This document shows positions 57,147 through 64,000 of a stretch of DNA of 64,000 nt, piece by piece (the stretch's first letter is position 1; each line of letters begins with the position of its first letter). The DNA is from Coprinopsis marcescibilis. Its lineage: Eukaryota; Basidiomycota; Agaricomycetes; Agaricales; Psathyrellaceae. A model generated the notes under the pieces. It had not been told where the DNA came from, made no database searches, and worked only from the letters and a program-made list of their open reading frames with translations. The DNA is taken from assembly GCA_004369085.1 (NCBI GenBank), contig ML210220.1, positions 70,269 through 134,268 of the forward strand, written 5' to 3'. The position numbers were made by a program, and so were the translations under genes.

Positions 57147-58343
57147 ATGGTACAGGTTCCCAATATCAAGCTTAACAACGGTCTCGAGATACCAGCTGTT
57201 GGGTGCGTATTGCGTAGCCTCTACGTCGTCTACGATAATTATTAACATCGCCTTATGCGTCTTATCTTTGTGCGTAGATTCGGGCTATGGAAGGTTACTG
57301 AGAACACTGCGGACGTTGTGTACGAGGCGATCAAGGCTGGATACAGGCTGTTCGATGGTGCTTTTGGTACGCCGCTTTCCCCGCCCTTGTGTTGTTAGTG
57401 ATTACTGAAGGTGTTTGATAGATTATGGTAACGAGAAGGAAGCAGGAAAAGGCGTTAAGCGTGCCATCGATGAAGGACTCGTTAAGCGGGAGGACCTGGT
57501 TATCGTATCCAAATTGTGGAATACATTCCACGAGAAGGAGAGGGTTGAGCCAATTACTCGCCAGCAGTTGGAATGGTGGGGACTTGAGTAAGCCATACCT
57601 TTAATCTTCCGTCGAGTGTCACTCATGGTGCGATAGTTACTTTGATATTTTCTACATCCACTTCCCCGTGGCTCTCCAGTACGTCGATCCCAAGGACAGC
57701 TACCCCTCCGGCTGGCACAACCTTGAAGGCAAGGTCGTAGAGAGCAAGGCGAGCATTCAGGAGACGTACCAGGCTCTAGAGCATCTTGTCGATATCGGGC
57801 TCGTCAAGAGCATTGGTATTTCGAACTTCCAGGGAGCGTTGATCATTGACCTCCTTCGCTATGCCCGCATCCCGCCTGCGGTCCTTCAGGTCGAGATTCA
57901 TCCGTACCTTGTTCAAACCGCCCTCGTTGACCTTGCTAAAGAGAAGAACATTGTTGTTACCGCATATTCCTCGTAAGCCGTTTGAGCTTAAATTGGAGTC
58001 GCTCATACTAACTGGTATGTATAGATTCGGTCCGCTATCGTTCGTGGAGCTTGGATGGGATAGCGCGCACAGTACTCCTCCCCTCTTTGAAAACCCGGTT
58101 ATTACTGGGATCGCAAAGAAGCATGGAAAGACGCCGGCTCAGGTCTTGCTTCGGTGGGCGACTCAGCGTGGACTTGCTGTTATCCCCAAGAGTTATTCGC
58201 CCCAACGATTGCGGGAGAATCTCGAGCATATCAATTTCAACCTCACTGAGGATGAGCTTAAACAGATCACGGGCCTGAACAAAGACATTCGCTTCAATAA
58301 CCCACCTGATTATCTCAACGGTACCTTGTACATCTTCGCGTAG
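57147..58343 (+). CDS. XYL1: NAD(P)H-dependent D-xylose reductase, aldo-keto reductase, 321 aa
   Basis: Exons 57147-57202, 57278-57366, 57422-57587, 57637-57972 and 58025-58343, 321 aa, the usual AKR2 length. The catalytic tetrad is visible: Asp in [14 protein letters not shown], Tyr in the same motif, Lys in VSKLWN, His in FYIHFP. Xylose-reductase marks are the long loop [32 protein letters not shown] and the cofactor-binding [14 protein letters not shown]. The Lys and Arg of the last motif favour NADPH. It reduces xylose (and related aldoses) to xylitol in the cytosol, the first step of fungal pentose use. A close glycerol-type AKR cannot be fully excluded. Confidence 0.87.
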
Positions 58344-58651
58344 GTAGACGAGAGGAAAAGCATGTGTATTTCGAATTTATTGTAGCGTGTCTCGAACTTT
58401 GATGAATAAAATGTACTTGATTGAGTGGTGCTGAGCACCTTTTGGACTTTCTATCTGCGGAACAAGGAGGACTCGAGTGACTCGAGTAAGCGCCCGGGTT
58501 TGCCTTATTGGCGGCGGTGTCATTAGTGATAGTGGCCCACGTGTTACATATGTTACTGATTTGATGATCACAAAGGAGCATTGCCACTCTCGTCCCATCT
58601 CTACATAAAACCACGACGACGACGGCCCACAGTTTGCCAACACATCGCTCA
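58344..58651. other. Intergenic
   Basis: About 300 bases between two genes on the same strand; no feature seen. Confidence 0.4.
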
Positions 58652-60190
58652 ATGACCACCACCGAAATGCCAGCGATTATGAGGAACCTCGAAAGCCTTG
58701 AAGATATAACCTCGGACGACTCGGATTCCGGAGCGCCCATCTTGCAGCCCATCACGAAGGAAGAATTGAGGGCTACCCGCGCCGAAAGACGAGCAGTGAA
58801 AGCAGCCGAGATCCATGCGAAGGCTGAGGTGTTCAAGAGAATGGTGTGTGCTCGTTGTGGTGTTACGGATGTCTATTTCGTCTGACGGTGCTTGGATAGG
58901 GAGACGAGCTGTTCGCGAAGGAGCGTTACCAGGAAGCGTATATTCCTTACCTCGAAGCGAGCCAGATCTGGCCATCCAACATCAAGTATTATCTACTGCT
59001 AGCAGCTGTATACTCGAAGCTTGAATGGTCAGTCCCTCTTCCATACCACACCTTTTACGGACCTGACTGCGACTAGGTATGAGGAAGCTGCGCATGCGGC
59101 AACGAGGGCGTTGACTCTTGATCCCAAATCAGTGGAGGCTCGTTACTTGCGGGCTCTCGCTCGATTGGAGCAGAGGCTTCTGACTGCGGCCAAGATCGGT
59201 GAGTGTTGATCTGTTATCGGGTGTATGTGTGTGTTCTGAAGTGTGCTGTAGACCTAGAGCTCATCGTCGGGCATGATCCTTCGCACAAGGATGCGCAAGC
59301 GTCTCTTGCCATCGTTCAACAGTCGTTTGACGACATGGATCGCTTGTCGTCCCTGCAACAGGGGTCCTCTGATGTTCCGTCGCAGCCGCCACAGCCGACT
59401 GCGCATGACCTCAACCTCTCGTATCCGAACTTTGATGACGAGCCGCTTGAGGTGGACTCGGTGTCCAATTCTAGCGACTGCCATCATCGAGGGAACGGCG
59501 TACCTTGCAGATTCTACAACAGAGGGAGATGTGGGAAGGGCATCGCGTGTCCTTATTCGCATGCTCCGGATGAGAAGAGTGTTCGTGACGAGCTGTGGGT
59601 GTTTCTTGTATCCGTCTCTATTGTTGTGCTTGACTTATTAATGCGTTTATAGGGGGCACAACGTCTGCATCTACTTCCTTCTCGAGACCTGCAAGTTTGG
59701 AGAAACCAAGTGCGTGTACTCGCATACCAAGGACTATCTGCCGAGCCGTGGATGGTGGTCCGACCCGGAGAAGACGCAAAAGATCAAGGGGATAATTGAG
59801 CTCACGGAGAAGACAGCGAAGGAGCAACGTGCGCTTACGCAGCTGCTTCGCAAGCAGCAGTCGAAGGCTGGGCTGGCGAAGCTGAAGGGCAGGTCGTCGA
59901 GGGCACCAGAGACTGCGACGGCGAAGGAGAATGGGGAGGAACAGGGGAATGATGCGGATTCTGAAGCGAAGGAGAGGAAGACGAAGGGGAAGAGACCACA
60001 GTCAAAGCGTAGAAAGCCCAAGAAGACGAACGGGGAGGAGCCGGCAGTTCCAGTGGGTGAAGGAGCTGCGCCGAGTTCTGTACCGTCTACAGAAGCAAAG
60101 GTCGCTCTTGAGGCTAATGGCGACAATGGTAAAGATACTACGCCTGCCCTCAACCTGGCCCAAGTGCCCCAGGATGCGAAATCGCAATAG
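58652..60190 (+). CDS. TPR plus CCCH zinc-finger protein, 440 aa
   Basis: Exons 58652-58843, 58900-59027, 59077-59198, 59252-59594 and 59653-60190. Residues about 65-140 are TPR-like helices (GDELFAKERYQEAYIPYLEA, WYEEAAHAATRALTLDPKS). Two CCCH fingers follow: CRFYNRGRCGKGIACPYSH and, after a 15-residue spacer, CIYFLLETCKFGETKCVYSH. The C-terminal 150 residues are Lys/Glu-rich and disordered, with KGKRPQSKRRKPKK as a likely nuclear signal. CCCH fingers bind RNA; the TPR part suggests a protein partner. I know this combination from other basidiomycetes but not its function. Confidence 0.78.
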
Positions 60191-60489
60191 GCTGCGCAGA
60201 GCTGAAGTATCCCAGGAGGCGCTGTGGTTTTAACCAACTTGTAATTTATGTGGCAAAAATATCCCGTTTTAAAAAGATTTTTGACTTCAGCATTGCGGTA
60301 CGAGCTCCAAGGGATGGCCCGTGCATGTACTTGCGGCACGTCAACGATTTGAACAAACAAGTCATCACAACGCGACTGGCGCTAATTGTGGTTCTTCGAC
60401 GCCACTTGGCCCCTCTCTTGTTTCTCGCCACCACATCTACACTTTCTCATTTTTACTGGTTAACGTTCAAAAGGTAACTACCCACGAGA

Positions 60490-63284
60490 ATGGATAACGA
60501 TAACGAGCAGCGGCAAGGTACACGATGTCAAAATTGTGTACACTGCTCCCCACTCACCTTACCCCTGGGTTACAGGTTCGCCGTTGCTCTCAGTAGCACA
60601 GAATATTTGGAAGTCGCAAGGCCTAAGCAGAGACCTTACACAAATCTTTTCGATTCACCCCGAAACCGCCAAAGGAGCCAAGTCGAATGTCAAGGTATGT
60701 GCTACGTAGCCACTTTCTCGCCACCACTCAGAACTAACAACGTATCTCTTCTTTGAAGCTACGATCACGCCAGGACTTTCTCGACCATGTAGCTCTGACA
60801 TACACGGACGAGGAATCAAAGGTGGGGCGAGACGCCAGCAAGAAAGCGCGAGAAGAGGATAGGATCCGGAGGCTCACTTCGCTCAACACCAAACGCCGCA
60901 TCGTGTTTAGCCACTGGCCCCGTCCACCAGCCAAAGCCAAAAAAGCTGCGGATAGAGACGATGAAGGGGAGGAGAGACGCATCATCACGCCCGAAAAATC
61001 GACAATTGGAAGGATGGCGGGGAACGGGCTGGATTTGTGGGCCGCGACACTGTTCGACTTTTACATTGTCCAGCGCATCCCGGGCATGGAGGGTCTCAGA
61101 ACCTACTCTACAGGGGGCAAGCTCTCAGTGTTTATACGAAAGTACGGCAGCAAGGGAGATTTGGAGGCAGCGAAGGTGCAGTTGCAAAAGGCGGACTGGG
61201 AGGATGAACCGAGGATTGTCCTGCCGCATGACGTGAAGACGTCAGTACGCGCGTTTGAGAGAATGCCCATGGCGCAGTTTATGCCGATTGCGGGCAAAGG
61301 CAAGCGAAGTGAAAACGATAGGAGTGTTGTATTTGGCGAAGGAGTCGTGGTATGTCGCTTACCTTTACGCTTGATAGCCTGTTTCTCTGATGTACTGTAA
61401 TACAGCCGTTCTCCAGCTTGCGACCGCGGGCCAAGCTACAGCACCGGCTTGCTGTGCATCGCCTCCCCAAGAAGTTGGTTGTGCACGATCCGTTTGGCTT
61501 GACGGAAGCTCGCCGATCCAAGCTTCAAAAGTACCTCGATGTCCTGAAGGACGGCAAGGGTGCATTCTCGTGGCCATTACCCTCTGAGGATATTCCCGAA
61601 AGCATGCCAACGAACGTCACTCCATCGCGAGCCCAATCCCCGGCCGATTCCCAAACAGTGTCCGATTCGAACGCGAGTGATACCGAACCCACCGCCTCCG
61701 CCACTCCTCCGCCTGCCACTCCTCCACCGTCCGCCCTCGTCGATGTTACCTACGTCTACGATCTCCACCTGTCATCGCAAGGCAAGGAGCGCCTCGCCAA
61801 GGAGCTTGCGCAGCTTGAAGAGACGAAGCGGAAGGTGCGAGATGCAGTGGCGAGATTGGTCAAGGACCCACATACCAGGAACGTGCCCGAGGTGGCAGAG
61901 TACGAGTGCGGGTTCCTGAAGACGCCGACGGAGGGTGCCCGTATGCCGCCGGAGCGAGATGAGAAAACACGGCCCTGGGTGTACGCGCTGCATAGGCCAC
62001 CGCCGTGGTACGAGGTTGGTGAGGAAGGAAGCTCGGGTGGGGTTGAGGATGATGAGGTGGAGACGGATGGCGATGGAGATGTGAAGATGGCAGGTGTGGA
62101 GGGGGAGGATAAGGAGGTCAAGGCAAAAGTGCATACCCCCGAAGCGCACCTTTATCTCTCGCCTAGGTCGTATCGCGGGTCTGGCAACCACTCGATTGTG
62201 TATGGCGCCGAATGGGAGCTTCCGCGCGGAGTGCTGTTCGATGGGTCGTTGAAGACGGGTGATGAGGAGGATAACGAGAGGGAAGGCGAGGTTGTGATGT
62301 GCAGGGAGTGCGTGCTTGAAAAGGCCAATGCCCTCATCGAGGCGGAGGATGGACCGAACGAGGAGAAGATTGACAGCAAGTGGGTCGAGAAGAGTGGGTG
62401 GTATGAGATTACGCGCAAAGGGAGGAAGGGGCAGTCGCTTTCGATTATCGACGATGAGGGCGAATATGGGGAGCCGGGGGAGGAGGTGGAGTTTTTGATC
62501 CACCCTGGCAAGGATGCTAGAACGCAGTGGGACTATCGAGGTCCGCTGAGGGTTGTGCAGACGGATGTACCGTGGCAGGACGTCCGGTACCCGATCTGCG
62601 AGCACCCGGAGGTGCTGTCCAAGGCGAAGGCGTTGAGGATGGACATTCGGCGAGAGGAGAGATGTGTACCGACGACGGCGACTGTGTGTGTGACGGCCAA
62701 GCTCAGCACCGGCGACGAGCATTTGGAAAGGGAGGCGGCGAACTACCAGACGTTCCCGGATCATTTCTTCGAGCATTGGAATGGGTTCAATATCATTCGA
62801 CCGATGTTGGATCCGGTACCTGTGGGGGCATTGGTTCCTCAGTTCTACGGCTACTACACAACGAGGAACGGAGGCGAAGGCAGGAGCGCGATAATGCTGC
62901 TTGAGGACTGCGGGGAGCAAGTTGGGGATGTCGATGAAATGAGCGTCGATGATCGGTGAGTTTCTCAATACTATATCTATTTACAAACACTGACATGCTG
63001 TTTGTTTTAACCCATGTTTTAGCCAGGAATGTGCCTCGCTCTTTTACAGGATGCACTGCGAGAACTGGGTGCATGGCTCGGCATATACGAGGAACGTGTT
63101 GGTCCAGGAAGGCCCGTTGAACAAATTCCCTCTGTTCCGGATGCTGGACCAGCGCCAGAATCCGACGGCGCCCCCGAGAAAGAGCTTCAGGCTGATCGAT
63201 TTCGGGAGGAGCCAGAGCTCTAGCGGTCAGGCAGAGATATATCCCGAGAGCAGTAAAGTATCAGAGTTGTTTCGAGTTAATTAG
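60490..63284 (+). CDS. Large protein with C-terminal kinase-like fold, 849 aa
   Basis: Exons 60490-60517, 60576-60694, 60759-61349, 61406-62955 and 63023-63284, in phase, 849 aa. The N-terminal 380 residues have no domain I recognise (LDLWAATLFDFYIVQRIPGM, LPKKLVVHDPFGLTEARRSK), then a Ser/Pro/Thr-rich linker. The C-terminal half has kinase-like marks: SYRGSGNHSIVYGAEWELPR (glycine-loop-like), VPQFYGYYT, MLLEDCGEQV (hinge-like), HCENWVHGSAYTRNVLV in the place of HRD-x4-N, and FRLIDFGRS (DFG). The catalytic Asp of HRD seems replaced by a Gly or Ser (VHGSAYTRN), so activity is uncertain. Mushroom genomes hold many such kinase-like (FunK1-type or aminoglycoside-kinase-like) proteins. The N-terminal part could be a separate gene fused in my model; the frame is continuous across the junction. 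Confidence 0.65.
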
Positions 63285-63343
63285 AAAACGCAGAATTGAA
63301 ATGAATTTTGATTGTTTGCAAATCCACTTGTTAATTGGGCAAG

Positions 63344-63727
63344 GTTAAAGATCTGCGTCGGGAGGTCAATACTCTTTCCAGCCGATTTGAGGCAGGTCCG
63401 TCTCAAATCGCGTCGCCCTTTGCAGCTGGGATTCAGGGACCGCCGCCGCCTACCGAAACAGATTATATCTCAGAGGATGAAGATATGACATGGGGGGGTT
63501 TGGAATATATGGACGGCATTGAAGAGGGTGAGTCTTCAATCTGTGGTTAGCAACGGAATCCTAACCAGCTATTTTGTTTTATTGTAGCCCGCCCTGTACC
63601 TGCAGAAATTGCGGATCTTCCAGCTGATAAAGCTCTGGGCGAGGTTTCAGAGGAGGCCCTTTTGATCAGCCTCTCAAAGATCGTTGGACCCAACGCCCAA
63701 TGGAGGAACAGGAAGCAGCGGGGTTAA
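63344..63727 (+). pseudogene. Truncated 3' end of an unknown gene
   Basis: Exons about 63344-63527 and 63588-63727, intron 60 nt, frame kept. There is no ATG; the coding frame appears abruptly 60 bp after the kinase-like gene. The encoded tail (VKDLRREVNTLSSRFEAGPS, DYISEDEDMTWGGLEYMDG, then LPADKALGEVSEEALLISLS and RNRKQRG) is acidic then basic. Probably the end of a mobile-element-related gene left after a break. Confidence 0.35.
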
Positions 63728-63779
63728 GGGCTCGATTTGAAACCGTAGAGGGTTAAGGGCTCGATTGAAAGACTGTAGA
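63722..63779. repeat. Two-copy tandem repeat
   Basis: GGTTAAGGGCTCGATT(T)GAAA...GTAGAG is present twice in a row (about 63722-63751 and 63751-63779). Confidence 0.5.
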
Positions 63780-63800
63780 GCGGATTCGCTCTAGGATCAC

Positions 63801-63884
63801 ACCCTACGCTCTACACCCTACACCCTACACCCTGCACTCTGCACTCTGCACTCTGCACTCTGCACTCTGCACTCTGCACTCTGC
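63801..63884. repeat. 7-bp minisatellite, 12 units
   Basis: Twelve units of 7 bp: the first four are ACCCTAC or GCTCTAC, one is ACCCTGC, and the last seven are ACTCTGC. The gradual change of the unit from left to right is clear. The array ends at ACTTAGGGTTA. Confidence 0.9.
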
Positions 63885-64000
63885 ACTTAGGGTTAATGGC
63901 TACTTTTGTTTTAGCTCCTAGGTTTTGTAGGGCAGGGTCAGCTAGGGTGAGGCAGGTTTTGTGCTGGGTACTGCAGGTTTGAGGTAGGTACTGCAGGTTT

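Noticed and set aside
61772..62968. 398-codon antisense frame across the kinase-like gene
   Set aside because: The sense strand has kinase motifs and introns in phase; the antisense product shows no family features.

Overview
The window is nuclear DNA from a filamentous basidiomycete, most likely an Agaricomycete (mushroom-forming fungus). The evidence is: protein genes cut by many 45-75 nt GT-AG introns; fungal enzymes (URC1-type GTP cyclohydrolase II-like protein, D-xylose reductase, KLHDC4/Kel3-type Kelch protein, EFM7/NNT1-type methyltransferase, DUF3533/SNG1-type membrane protein); and families typical of mushroom genomes (Tnp2/Plavaka-like transposase, RHS/Crinkler-like P-loop NTPase, BTB proteins ending in Cys-rich modules, small 7-TM proteins, ricin-B lectins). 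Exon borders below were placed by hand from splice signals, reading-frame phase and paralogue comparison.

Layout. 0-4 kb: an unknown single-exon gene and a four-exon P-loop NTPase. 4-11.4 kb: a coiled-coil protein gene and a CMC/Plavaka-like transposase with one in-frame stop, separated by a compound inverted repeat. 12-18.8 kb: a tandem array of 7-TM genes; the middle copy is dead and split by a 1.57-kb non-autonomous DNA transposon with long terminal inverted repeats. 19-21.4 kb: a head-to-head pair of ricin-B lectin genes (left copy broken, right copy intact with a signal peptide and Gly/Pro linker). 21.6-24.8 kb: a protein methyltransferase and a polytopic glycosyltransferase-like protein. 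25-28 kb: a relic of a gene family found further right, and two small repeat-containing orphan genes. 28.5-34.8 kb: URC1, a BTB protein and an orphan. 35-51.7 kb: the most unusual segment, two inverted paralogues of a large secreted, extremely basic protein (35.2-38.5 kb decayed, minus strand; 47.6-50.8 kb intact, plus strand) enclosing a Kelch gene, an MFS transporter and a small single-TM gene whose frameshifted paralogue lies just beyond. 52.6-63.3 kb: conserved single-copy-type genes (SNG1-like, ETHE1-like MBL hydrolase, xylose reductase, TPR+CCCH protein, kinase-like protein). 63.3-64 kb: a truncated gene tail and a 7-bp minisatellite.

The window mixes a housekeeping block (21-33 kb, 39-46 kb, 52-63 kb) with fast-evolving lineage-specific duplications and mobile elements. 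The best candidates for something undescribed are the ultra-basic secreted protein family (over 400 consecutive residues without Asp or Glu, a full copy, an inverted decaying copy and a third 3' relic) with its flanking small membrane-protein genes, and the long-TIR element at 14.4-16.0 kb.
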